Assembly (NCBI GenBank): GCA_964399665.1
Contig: CAYNSI010000114.1
Coordinates: forward strand, 1-7,033
Length of the DNA: 7,033 nt
Reading direction: 5' to 3'
From: Avisuccinivibrio_A sp964399665
GTDB lineage: Bacteria > Pseudomonadota > Gammaproteobacteria > Enterobacterales > Succinivibrionaceae
A model generated the notes under the pieces. The model did not search any database. It saw nothing but the letters and a program-made list of their open reading frames with translations, and was not told the DNA's origin. A program made the position numbers and the translations under genes. Positions 1-6,962 of the stretch are shown one piece after another. Numbering within the stretch: the stretch's first letter is position 1; each line of letters begins with the position of its first letter.

Positions 1-21
1 TAAGGTACAAACTTCAGGTGG

Positions 22-963
22 TTAGCTGTAGTAGTACCAAAAATCTACAATCAGGACCAAGATCCAGCCTATACTGTGCAAAGTAATGCCCAGGATGGTG
101 AATTTAAATTCCACGGCAATAAGGCGGGAGTTATTGATATTTCTTGCTATTCTAAAAGTTGTTGCCATCAGAGGGATCAAGGCGACGGCCAGGATGGTAA
201 TTTGGGCTCCCTTATGGGACAAGAAGCAGGCAGTAAAAGAGGTTAGAACTGCCGTCAAGAACAAGCAGGAATGATATACAGCGGCAAGTTTGGGTCCTAA
301 GCGTACGGCAACGGTCTTCTTGCCGCTTTGCCAGTCAGTTTCCGCATCGCGCATATTGTTGACATTGAGCACCATAACTGACTCCACCCCAAGACATATG
401 CTTAAAAACGCGGTATCAGGATAGATTTCAAACCCTGAGCCGGAAGCTGAGGTTATCATCAGCTGCGGTCCTATGACTGAAAGGGGACCAAAGAAAACAA
501 AGACTGCAATATCTCCAAACCCGCGGTATCCATAGGCAACCCCCATGGTATATAACAAAGCCGCGATAATAGAAAGGATGCCAAGGAAAAGAAACAAGGC
601 TACGGCATCAAGATTGCTGTTAAAGGCCATGAACACCGCCGCAAATCCTGTTATTGAAGCTGCAGCAATCACCACGGCCATGCCCCGGCGCAGTTGATTT
701 AAGGTAATGTCCCCCTCCATAATCGAGCGCATCGGACCGAATCTGCGATGGTAATCTGCCCCAGAAACGGCATCACCATAGTCATTGGCAAAATTGGACA
801 AAACCTGCAGCAGCATGGCGGTAATAACTATTAACAGAGCCAGGGTCAGGGTGTAGAGATTTACCGCTCCATAGTAAAATCCCAGTGAAGAGCCTACCAG
901 GGTATTGCCTGCGGCAAGAACCAAGGTTCGGGGGCGTGATTCAGAAAGCCACTTTTTAAGCAT
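22..963 (-). CDS. menA: 1,4-dihydroxy-2-naphthoate polyprenyltransferase (MenA)
   Basis: UbiA-superfamily membrane prenyltransferase of 313 residues, close to the 308 of E. coli MenA. The family attaches an all-trans polyprenyl chain to 1,4-dihydroxy-2-naphthoate in the inner membrane, giving demethylmenaquinone, the precursor of menaquinone. Visible marks are the N-terminal SESRPRTL segment (E. coli: ESLRPKTL), the first Asp-rich motif NFANDYGD at residues 57-64 followed by the GPMRS segment at 76-80, and the second motif VNNMRDAETD at 201-210; these Asp-rich sites bind Mg and prenyl diphosphate. About eight or nine hydrophobic helices fill the rest (for example 37-56, 94-113, 120-140, 232-247, 253-268, 286-307). 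The ATG lies 9 nt after the rnb stop and its own ribosome binding site is weak (an AGACAGA-like stretch), so translation may be coupled to rnb. The TAA stop leaves 21 nt to the window edge and no terminator is visible there. MenA is preferred over UbiA because of both motif sequences and the length. Confidence 0.95.
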   Translation of the reverse strand: MLKKWLSESRPRTLVLAAGNTLVGSSLGFYYGAVNLYTLTLALLIVITAMLLQVLSNFANDYGDAVSGADYHRRFGPMRSIMEGDITLNQLRRGMAVVIAAASITGFAAVFMAFNSNLDAVALFLFLGILSIIAALLYTMGVAYGYRGFGDIAVFVFFGPLSVIGPQLMITSASGSGFEIYPDTAFLSICLGVESVMVLNVNNMRDAETDWQSGKKTVAVRLGPKLAAVYHSCLFLTAVLTSFTACFLSHKGAQITILAVALIPLMATTFRIARNINNSRLIAVEFKFTILGITLHSIGWILVLIVDFWYYYS

Positions 964-972
964 TTTATCTGT

Positions 973-2976
973 CTAATGTTTGAGTTTACTAAAATCAGGA
1001 AGCATAAGGCCTCCTATTGGAGCTGTCGGGGCTGCGATAATAGAGCGGCCGGTCCTGTTGATTTCCACGATCCTAACCTCAAGAGGATCGCCTAATCTTA
1101 AGGCACAGTTTCCGTTTACAAGAAGCATGCCTGTGGTATTCGAGCACTCTAAGGCTTCTTTATTTTCTGCAATTAAGGCACAGGGAACAAAGACTGCAGC
1201 CCCGTTTTCAGTCAGAATGACCCGAAGACCTCCTCTTACCACGTCAAAGACTTCACCCTTAAAAGTGGTTTTTTTGGCAATTTCAGGCTCCAAATAATCT
1301 ACATAAAGCCAGTCGGCAACATTTCTTTCAGCCTGCCTGTTGATCTTTCTTGCAGTATTCATGGCCGCAATGGTGCTCTCATCAGGAAGCTTCGGGGCAT
1401 CAAGTCCCATAATTGCAGCCTTGATAAGACGGTGGTTTATCATATCCCCGTACTTTCTGATAGGTGAAGTCCAGGTGGCGTAGTTCTCCACTCCCAGGGC
1501 AAAATGAGGCCCCGGTTTTAAGGAGATTTGGGTATATTCTTGAAGTTTTCTGATTTTATTGTCCAAATAGGTGGATGTAAGGGCGGCGGCAAAACGGCGG
1601 ACTGCGCAGAATCCTGCCATGGTGGCAATACTGTTTTCATCGGCATCCTCATAGCCTTCATCTTTTAACAGCTTGAGCACTAAATTCTTTTCCCTGGAAT
1701 CAAAGCCCTTGTGGATATTAAAAATGCCCGTGCCATAGGTTTTGGCAAGGAGATCTCCGCAGGCTAAATTGGCAGCTATCATGGCCTCTTCAACGATTTG
1801 ATTGGCAATGCGGCGGAAGTTTACTTCTATATGATCCAAAGCCCCATCATCGTTCAGGATAAACTCGTAGTCAGGACGCGGCAGGAAGGGAGCTGCATGC
1901 GTACTGCGATATTTATCGCGCACCCTGGCAAAATCGGCAAGTCCCCTGATAACTTTTGCAACATCATCATTGGGGTGGAAGGCATCATTGGGGATCTCTT
2001 CTAAAAAGTCCGAAACTTCGTTGTAAATTAATTTGCCGCAGGAGATAATTTCAGCCGGCATAAACTCGGTTTTATCAAGCAGAAGCTCCCCGTCTTTTTT
2101 AATATAAAGTCTGCCGACCAGTGCCGGTCTTTTTTCTCCTTCCCTCAAAGAGCAGATATTATCGGAAAGCTCACGGGGCAGCATGGGAATGTTGCAGCCT
2201 GGAAGATAAATTGAAAAAGCACGTTCAGAGGCTTCCTTATCAAGAGCCGAATCTTCCTTGATATAGGCTGTGGGATCTGCAATGGCAACGTATAGTACAA
2301 AAAAATCATCAGTCTGCTCTAAATAGAGGGCATCATCCATGTCTTCGGTTTTTTCAGAGTCTATGGTGATAAAAGGCAGGGAGGTTAGATCCTGGTACTT
2401 GCTGCTGTCCTCATTAAAACTTAAGTCCTCGGTTTGGGGACCGTCAAGCGGAAGATTAAGACCTCTTAGAGATACCAGCCACGGGGCCCTGGGATTGCTG
2501 CCTTCACAGACAAATTCATCCAGTGAGGCGCGAAACTCCCCCTGCTTTAAGGCATGGGTGCGCAGGGTGCATATTACAAAATCGCCGTTTTTTAAGACCA
2601 CAGAAGTGTCCTTTCTTCTGTCGTCAACTTCAATTTGAGTTCTTATGGCAGATGAATCAGGGATTACGGAAAGTTTTAATTTCTTGTCGGCCGAATTTGA
2701 AATGGTAAGCCGCCCTACAAAACGTTTTAGGGATGTTTCAACCAGACTTTCCGGGATGGCTCTGCCTCTTTCGTCTTCATCCTTATCAATGGTACAGACT
2801 ACTTTGTCACCGTGCAGTAATTTTTTCATGTTGGCAGGAGCGATGAAATAGGACTCTCTGTTTGCAGTTTCCAAAAAACCATAGCCGCGGTCGGTTGCGC
2901 GAACCTGGCCCTCTTTGCGTATTTTGGCACTTTCAAATTTCTCTTTAAGCTGTAAGAGAGCCGGATCCAAGAGCAT
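973..2976 (-). CDS. rnb: Exoribonuclease II (RNase II)
   Basis: Processive 3'-5' hydrolytic exoribonuclease that degrades single-stranded RNA to short oligonucleotides in the cytoplasm. From the chosen start it is 667 residues, against 644 in E. coli. Order of parts: cold-shock-like domains at about 17-75 and 83-160, the RNB catalytic domain at about 195-530, and an S1 domain at about 570-647. The catalytic acidic cluster IDSEKTEDMDD gives D206, D212, D214 and D215, matching D201/D207/D209/D210 of E. coli. Y257 in YLPGCNIPMLP, R507 in TSPIRKYGDM and E550 in QAERNVADWL match Y253, R500 and E542. A tail of about 18 residues (GGLMLPDFSKLKH) extends past the E. coli end. The frame stays open upstream to a GTG at 3057, but the ATG at 2976 is preferred: AGGAG sits 5 nt before it, the N-terminus then aligns with E. 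coli, and a TATAAT box lies inside the extension. RNase R is less likely because of the length and the lack of a long basic C-terminus. Confidence 0.96.
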   Translation of the reverse strand: MLLDPALLQLKEKFESAKIRKEGQVRATDRGYGFLETANRESYFIAPANMKKLLHGDKVVCTIDKDEDERGRAIPESLVETSLKRFVGRLTISNSADKKLKLSVIPDSSAIRTQIEVDDRRKDTSVVLKNGDFVICTLRTHALKQGEFRASLDEFVCEGSNPRAPWLVSLRGLNLPLDGPQTEDLSFNEDSSKYQDLTSLPFITIDSEKTEDMDDALYLEQTDDFFVLYVAIADPTAYIKEDSALDKEASERAFSIYLPGCNIPMLPRELSDNICSLREGEKRPALVGRLYIKKDGELLLDKTEFMPAEIISCGKLIYNEVSDFLEEIPNDAFHPNDDVAKVIRGLADFARVRDKYRSTHAAPFLPRPDYEFILNDDGALDHIEVNFRRIANQIVEEAMIAANLACGDLLAKTYGTGIFNIHKGFDSREKNLVLKLLKDEGYEDADENSIATMAGFCAVRRFAAALTSTYLDNKIRKLQEYTQISLKPGPHFALGVENYATWTSPIRKYGDMINHRLIKAAIMGLDAPKLPDESTIAAMNTARKINRQAERNVADWLYVDYLEPEIAKKTTFKGEVFDVVRGGLRVILTENGAAVFVPCALIAENKEALECSNTTGMLLVNGNCALRLGDPLEVRIVEINRTGRSIIAAPTAPIGGLMLPDFSKLKH

Positions 2977-2980
2977 AAAA

Positions 2981-2986
2981 TCTCCT
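2981..2986 (-). promoter_or_regulatory. Ribosome binding site deciding the rnb start
   Basis: The minus strand reads AGGAGA here, with the AGGAG core 5 nt upstream of the ATG at 2976. No comparable site precedes the upstream GTG at 3057. This places the RNase II start at 2976 and removes 27 residues from the longest open frame. Confidence 0.85.
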
Positions 2987-3036
2987 AAAGCAGGTGCTGC
3001 AGCCCTGAAGCTGTACTGATGTGAAAACCGCACAGA

Positions 3037-3042
3037 ATTATA
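3037..3042 (-). promoter_or_regulatory. Candidate -10 box of the rnb-menA promoter
   Basis: The minus strand reads a perfect TATAAT, preceded by AGTA. The -35 region is poor: with a 17-nt spacer the hexamer is CTGTTG (2 of 6 matches), and a TTGTTG lies at a too-short 14-nt spacing. Transcription would begin near 3030, giving a leader of about 54 nt before the rnb ATG at 2976. The leader contains the self-complementary GCTGCAGC (2995-3002) just upstream of the ribosome binding site. The call rests on the -10 match and position only. Confidence 0.5.
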
Positions 3043-3085
3043 TACTAATATGAGCACAACAACAGGGCTTTTCGCTTTAATGCTC

Positions 3086-3185
3086 NNNNNNNNNNNNNNN
3101 NNNNNNNNNNNNNNNNNNNNNNNNNNNNNNNNNNNNNNNNNNNNNNNNNNNNNNNNNNNNNNNNNNNNNNNNNNNNNNNNNNNNN
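3086..3185. other. Assembly gap of 100 N
   Basis: Exactly one hundred undetermined bases separate the end of the ATP-grasp gene from the rnb promoter region. A run of exactly 100 is a common scaffolding convention for a gap of unknown length. The real distance between the halves, and any terminator or small gene in between, cannot be read. Only 19 known bases (3186-3204) follow the ATP-grasp stop, and they show no hairpin. Confidence 0.97.
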
Positions 3186-3204
3186 CGCAACAGTTTAAGA
3201 GTAA

Positions 3205-4188
3205 TTAAGATCCTGTTTTGTCTTCAAAAACCCCGAAGTGCCTTCTTGAGAAGGCTACTCTTTGTGCCGCTGACATCAGATGTCTTTGGGGAAGGTTTTC
3301 TATAAGCCTTAATCTTGGCAGGAGGCCGGCATTGTTGGCAGTTTGGATGGCAAGTCCCGGGCGGGCATTAAGTTCAAGCAGCATGGGACCTAAATTGCGG
3401 TCCAAAACTATGTCCGTTCCTATGTACCCCAGACCCGACATATTGAAGCAGGAAGCTGACAGGGTAAGCACTTCAAGCCATTTGGGAACTTCAAGGGAAA
3501 AAAGATTCTTATCAGTGTCAGGATGGAATTGGACAGGCTCATTGTGTTGTACCGCGCGCACTGCCCTTCCTGTTCTGATACAAATTCCCACGCCTACGGC
3601 TCCTTGGTGTAAATTGGCCTTGCCGTCTGAAGCAGCGGTGGAAAGACGCATCATAGCCATTACGGGAAAGCCTTGAAACACAATAACTCTGGCATCAGGA
3701 ACCCCTTCGTAGGAATAATCATTGAACACCGGATCAAAGTGAATCAAAGATTCAATCAGGGCAATATCAGGCTTGCCTCCTAAGGAGAAAAGCCCTGCCA
3801 GAATATTTGACAGGTGTCGCCTGATATCGTAGCTTGTGATAGTCTGCCCAGAAGTTTTGATGAAAGTATTGTCAACCATGCCGGTTACCGCGAGGATCCC
3901 CTTTCCTCCTGAGCCTTGTGCCGGCTTGATGCAGAATTCACTGCAATCGCCCAAAATTTCCTGAAATCTTTGGACATCGTGCTGATTTTTAATGACCCCA
4001 ATAAGTTTTGGAGTAGGAACATGGTGCGCCATGGCAAGTTCCTTGGTCTTAAGCTTGTTATCAACCAAAGGATACAGCCTTCTTTTATTGTAGCGCCCTA
4101 TGTAATTGACATTGCGCTGGTTCATGCCCATGATGCCGTAATGACTCAAAGTCAGGGGACTTGCGTAGGCTTTTAAAAAATTCAACAT
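3205..4188 (-). CDS. RimK-related ATP-grasp ligase (alpha-L-glutamate ligase-like protein)
   Basis: ATP-grasp enzyme of 327 residues, of the family often annotated as 'alpha-L-glutamate ligase-like protein' and related to RimK. Such enzymes form an acyl-phosphate with ATP and join it to an amine, making amide or peptide bonds; the substrate of this branch is not known to me. Seen in sequence: the N-terminal family signature GIMGMNQRNVNYI (18-30) followed by YNKRRLYPLVDNK; the ATP-binding lysine K88 and glycine-rich loop in KPAQGSGGKG (88-97); E146 in ALIESLI, at the hinge position; R181 and N192 to Q195 in the central strand region; D259 in GTDIVLD; and E272, N274 and R276 in LLELNARPG, the Mg/ATP and substrate site. 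The core therefore looks active. There is no signal peptide, so it is cytoplasmic. The ATG follows the TAG of the upstream gene with no intervening base, and no strong ribosome binding site is visible, which points to translational coupling. It is not RimK itself: the N-terminal part differs and no rpsF (ribosomal protein S6) context is seen. Confidence 0.9.
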   Translation of the reverse strand: MLNFLKAYASPLTLSHYGIMGMNQRNVNYIGRYNKRRLYPLVDNKLKTKELAMAHHVPTPKLIGVIKNQHDVQRFQEILGDCSEFCIKPAQGSGGKGILAVTGMVDNTFIKTSGQTITSYDIRRHLSNILAGLFSLGGKPDIALIESLIHFDPVFNDYSYEGVPDARVIVFQGFPVMAMMRLSTAASDGKANLHQGAVGVGICIRTGRAVRAVQHNEPVQFHPDTDKNLFSLEVPKWLEVLTLSASCFNMSGLGYIGTDIVLDRNLGPMLLELNARPGLAIQTANNAGLLPRLRLIENLPQRHLMSAAQRVAFSRRHFGVFEDKTGS

Positions 4189-5874
4189 CTAAAAGTCCCG
4201 GGTCTTGTCATCTCCGCCGTCAGGTTTTGGAAGGTCAGCTTCTTTTGCCGGCTCAAAAGTTTTTGCCCCGGCCTTGGTATGGTTTTTAAGATCCAATCTG
4301 TCTTTGGTTAGTCTTTCAGCCTCGATAGAGCCATTATTTTGTTTGGCAAGCGTAATTGCGTCAGATAAAGGCTTAAAGCGCTTAAGTTCGGTTAACCTGA
4401 ATCCGGTATAGTTGCCCATTACCAAAACTGCCGCCAGAATAACCAGCTGAAGTCCCAGGAAGTTAAAGGTAATATGCCGGATCACGGAACTGTTCATGGC
4501 AATGTAGGCGCATACTGCCACAAAAAGGGAACCCCCGCCCTGTTTTAATACCTCGCGGCCGCCTTCTTCCTCCCAAAGAATTGACATGCGTTCAATGGTC
4601 CAGGACAGGATAATCATGGGAAAGAAAGTTACCTTGATGCCTTCTGTAAGGCCTATTTTGTAGGTAACAAGGGAGATGATGCCGATAAGGCCTATCACGG
4701 TGATAATCACTGCCGAGATCCTTGCTACCAGAAGAAGATTAAGATGTGACAGCCAGGATCTTACTATAAGCCCGATACAGACGATAAAGACAAAGCCTAT
4801 GAGTCCTACGGAAAGGGAGGTCTGCAAAAAGGCCATAGCAATTAGTACCGGCATAAAGGTTCCTGAAGTCTTAATGCCTATTATGATCCGCAGGAATACT
4901 ACAATAAGCACTCCAATAGGAAGCAGTAAAATACTCTTGAATAAAGACTGTTCTTCAATAGGCAGGGAGTCAATTGACAGGGAAACTACATCCTCTCCCG
5001 ATGCCTGCATGGTCTCAACTTTCAGGTGCCCTGCCTGAGATGCTGACAGGGTGTTTTTAATAATGGAAAAGCTGACCTGGGCATTACTGCCGCCCTGCAC
5101 ATCAAGAAGCGATCGGTCATGATTTATCCAGATAAGCTCATTTTCCTCAAGCCCCGAGGCCCCGCTATCAGGGTCGAAAATTTCGTAGGTATCATCACTG
5201 AATACTGCAACTTTGGAAACTAAGGATCTATTGCGTCTGCCGTCTTCTAAATGCAGCACTCCGACAATGCGGGATGGTATTTTAGCAAGCTCCAGGATAT
5301 GGGTGAGAAGTTCGGGCTTGGAATAGGCAGATAACAGCAGCGCTGATTCTTCAGAACCTGAGTTAATAAGTGAGATGGCCTGTACCGTCAGGGAAAAAGC
5401 TTCAGACGAGCGCATCAGGGCAGTGTCGGCAATACCCCGCATGGCGGTAAGATAGGGCTCAGGCTCCACATTCTGCTTAAGTTCAGGGACAGTCATTGAA
5501 GAAGTGCTGGATTTGCCGTCCATTAAAAAATCGGCCCGGTAGTAAAGAGTCTGCAGTCCTACGGGATTGCGCTTGGTCCATTGCACATAGGAGGAGCCGT
5601 CTTCATGGTAAATATATGCAGTCCCAAATCCTAAGCTTGCCGTACTCTGCCGAAGCTGGGAAACTCCAGGCTGCAGGGCAGGCAGGGAGAGATCCACCGT
5701 TGCAGGCAAAGCTCCTGCAGGCTCAAAATCGACTTTTGCCTCCACCGTCCAGATCTGCCGCATTTGTCCCGGCAGGAAGGGGATCTCAAAAGTGATATGC
5801 TGATAGCCCATGAATAACAGCCCGGTTATCAGCAGAATTGCCGTTACGACATAGAAAACTCCGCGGGATACCAT
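4189..5874 (-). CDS. Inactive transglutaminase domain fused to seven transmembrane helices
   Basis: Membrane protein of 561 residues. An N-terminal anchor (about 7-24, preceded by R4) leads to a periplasmic region of about 285 residues. A transglutaminase-like fold is recognisable at about 165-240 from SEESALLLSAYSK, the IPSRIVGVLHLEDGRR segment (199-214; the family's GIPaR.v.G) and EIFDPDSG (231-238). The catalytic Cys is absent: the whole periplasmic part has no cysteine, and the usual His position is not conserved. Seven hydrophobic helices follow (about 313-334, 338-353, 355-372, 384-403, 411-427, 447-461, 471-488). By this count the C-terminus is cytoplasmic, with a charged tail (about 500-561) rich in K, E and D. 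This matches the known family of inactive transglutaminases fused to a 7TM module. AGGAG at 5881-5885 lies 6 nt before the ATG and overlaps the TAG stop of the protease gene. A scaffold or transport role linking the cytoplasmic ligase to the periplasmic protease is inferred from topology and gene order. Confidence 0.9.
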   Translation of the reverse strand: MVSRGVFYVVTAILLITGLLFMGYQHITFEIPFLPGQMRQIWTVEAKVDFEPAGALPATVDLSLPALQPGVSQLRQSTASLGFGTAYIYHEDGSSYVQWTKRNPVGLQTLYYRADFLMDGKSSTSSMTVPELKQNVEPEPYLTAMRGIADTALMRSSEAFSLTVQAISLINSGSEESALLLSAYSKPELLTHILELAKIPSRIVGVLHLEDGRRNRSLVSKVAVFSDDTYEIFDPDSGASGLEENELIWINHDRSLLDVQGGSNAQVSFSIIKNTLSASQAGHLKVETMQASGEDVVSLSIDSLPIEEQSLFKSILLLPIGVLIVVFLRIIIGIKTSGTFMPVLIAMAFLQTSLSVGLIGFVFIVCIGLIVRSWLSHLNLLLVARISAVIITVIGLIGIISLVTYKIGLTEGIKVTFFPMIILSWTIERMSILWEEEGGREVLKQGGGSLFVAVCAYIAMNSSVIRHITFNFLGLQLVILAAVLVMGNYTGFRLTELKRFKPLSDAITLAKQNNGSIEAERLTKDRLDLKNHTKAGAKTFEPAKEADLPKPDGGDDKTRDF

Positions 5875-5880
5875 TGAGTG

Positions 5881-5885
5881 CTCCT
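5881..5885 (-). promoter_or_regulatory. Ribosome binding site overlapping the upstream stop codon
   Basis: The minus strand reads TAGGAG: TAG (5884-5886) ends the protease gene and AGGAG (5881-5885) serves the next ATG at 5874, 6 nt on. A ribosome terminating on the protease gene sits on this site, so the two products are probably translationally coupled. Confidence 0.8.
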
Positions 5886-6888
5886 AACTTTCTCCCGAGG
5901 CTGCATCTGCTGAAGCTTCCTTTTTCTTTTGTACTACCGCAGGAAGGGCTTCCTTAGGGTCGGTACTCAGAACATTTCTTGAGGCCGGGGATGCTATCAT
6001 GCCTGCCTTGGATTCTATTTTGCGGTCATAATCCTCATTGGGATTGATGCCGTTTTTACGGGCAGTCTCATAGGCGCTTCTCATCAGGATCACCTGAACA
6101 TCAGGAGATGAGGCCCGGGTTCCCTGGATATTGGAACGCGAGACATCCACCACGGCAATATCCTGGATGAGATTACGGCCTATCAGCAGGGCAAATTGCA
6201 TGAGGCTTCTGTCAATCAGGGTAAATTCTGCGGCTCCTGAATACTCACCTATTTTTACATTTAAGGAAACTACCACGCGTTTTATGGTGCTTTCAGCAGC
6301 TGACTGTCTGATTTCTGAAAAACGCACAAAGGGAGCCTCTACCAAAATCATCCTGTCATTGGCCTCAATGTTAAAGCGGTACCACTTTTTGCCGTTTCTT
6401 TCAAACATGGTAATATTTTTGGCACTTATTGAGGAGATCGCAGCGCCGGTGTCGATGCGCGCCTCAATCAGGGCATTAGCTTCTCTGACATAGACAAACT
6501 CATTTTCACCAAAGTACATTTTGCCGTCGGGAGTTTTCTGCTCATAATTACGCAGAGGCCTTACTCCATTTACCGTAGACATGGTATCGCCGCCTCCCCA
6601 AAAAAGTGAGTCTATGATGGACTGGTTCTGCCGCCTTAATGCCTTAAGCTCCTCGAGCATATCAGAGCGGAAACGGCGGTACTCATCATTGCTAAGCTCA
6701 AGCTCTGAAGTAAGCTCGCCGATTTTTGCCCTTTGACTTGAAAGTTCCTCATTGACACTTTGAATGGTGCCGTTTATGGCAGCAAGGCGTGATGACGTAT
6801 CTGCAAGGCTGCCAATTTCTTCTGCGCCAAATGACTGACCCATTACAATCAGGCTGCCTAAGATCAAAGTCCCGGTAAATTTCGGCAT
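5884..6888 (-). CDS. Retropepsin-like aspartic protease, exported ('ATP-dependent zinc protease' family)
   Basis: Protein of 334 residues in the family labelled 'putative ATP-dependent zinc protease' (RimB-like), whose fold is that of a retropepsin aspartic peptidase. Residues 1 to about 21 form a signal peptide (K3, hydrophobic core LILGSLIVM, likely cleavage near SFG/A at 21-22), so it acts in the periplasm or envelope. Residues about 30-95 are a predicted coiled coil rich in E, L, R and Q. The protease domain spans about 125-255: the active-site motif RIDTGAA has the catalytic Asp at D146, followed by SSISA, the FERNGKKWYRF strand (162-172), and the closing hydrophobic-glycine motif LLIGRNLI (234-241). 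One DTG motif implies a homodimeric active site. There is no histidine or cysteine anywhere, so a classical zinc site is excluded. Residues about 296-334 are a low-complexity Ala/Lys/Ser tail. The start has GAGGAAGG (6893-6900) just upstream. It is the first gene of the operon with the transglutaminase-7TM and ATP-grasp genes. Confidence 0.9.
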   Translation of the reverse strand: MPKFTGTLILGSLIVMGQSFGAEEIGSLADTSSRLAAINGTIQSVNEELSSQRAKIGELTSELELSNDEYRRFRSDMLEELKALRRQNQSIIDSLFWGGGDTMSTVNGVRPLRNYEQKTPDGKMYFGENEFVYVREANALIEARIDTGAAISSISAKNITMFERNGKKWYRFNIEANDRMILVEAPFVRFSEIRQSAAESTIKRVVVSLNVKIGEYSGAAEFTLIDRSLMQFALLIGRNLIQDIAVVDVSRSNIQGTRASSPDVQVILMRSAYETARKNGINPNEDYDRKIESKAGMIASPASRNVLSTDPKEALPAVVQKKKEASADAASGES

Positions 6889-6892
6889 TATG

Positions 6893-6900
6893 CCTTCCTC
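6893..6900 (-). promoter_or_regulatory. Ribosome binding site of the retropepsin gene
   Basis: The minus strand reads GAGGAAGG, ending 4 nt before the ATG at 6888. It is purine-rich with two possible anti-Shine-Dalgarno registers (GAGG and AAGG) and supports the ATG at 6888, which also gives a proper signal peptide. Confidence 0.7.
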
Positions 6901-6962
6901 AGGTTAAACCTCAAATACTGTTTCTATGCCCTTAAAAAGCCGGTAAGTTATGTCCGGGTGCT

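Noticed and set aside
2339..2638. Plus-strand open frames inside rnb
   Set aside because: They are antisense to conserved RNase II sequence and show no family resemblance.
973..2976. RNase R instead of RNase II
   Set aside because: The length, the N-terminal sequence and the lack of an N-terminal helix-turn-helix region and basic C-terminal tail fit RNase II.
3001..3069. AGCCCTG (3001-3007) and CAGGGCT (3063-3069), an inverted pair flanking the rnb -10 box
   Set aside because: The arms are 7 bp and 55 bp apart and do not extend. One such match in about 100 bp is close to chance expectation.
3218..3676. Open frame on the plus strand (152 codons) inside the ATP-grasp gene
   Set aside because: It lies antisense to a well-supported enzyme, has no recognisable domain, and its composition looks like a mirror of the real gene.
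5884..6888. Zinc metalloprotease or AAA-type ATP-dependent protease
   Set aside because: There are no histidines, cysteines, HExxH motif or P-loop; the DTGA and LLIGRN motifs indicate a retropepsin-like fold.
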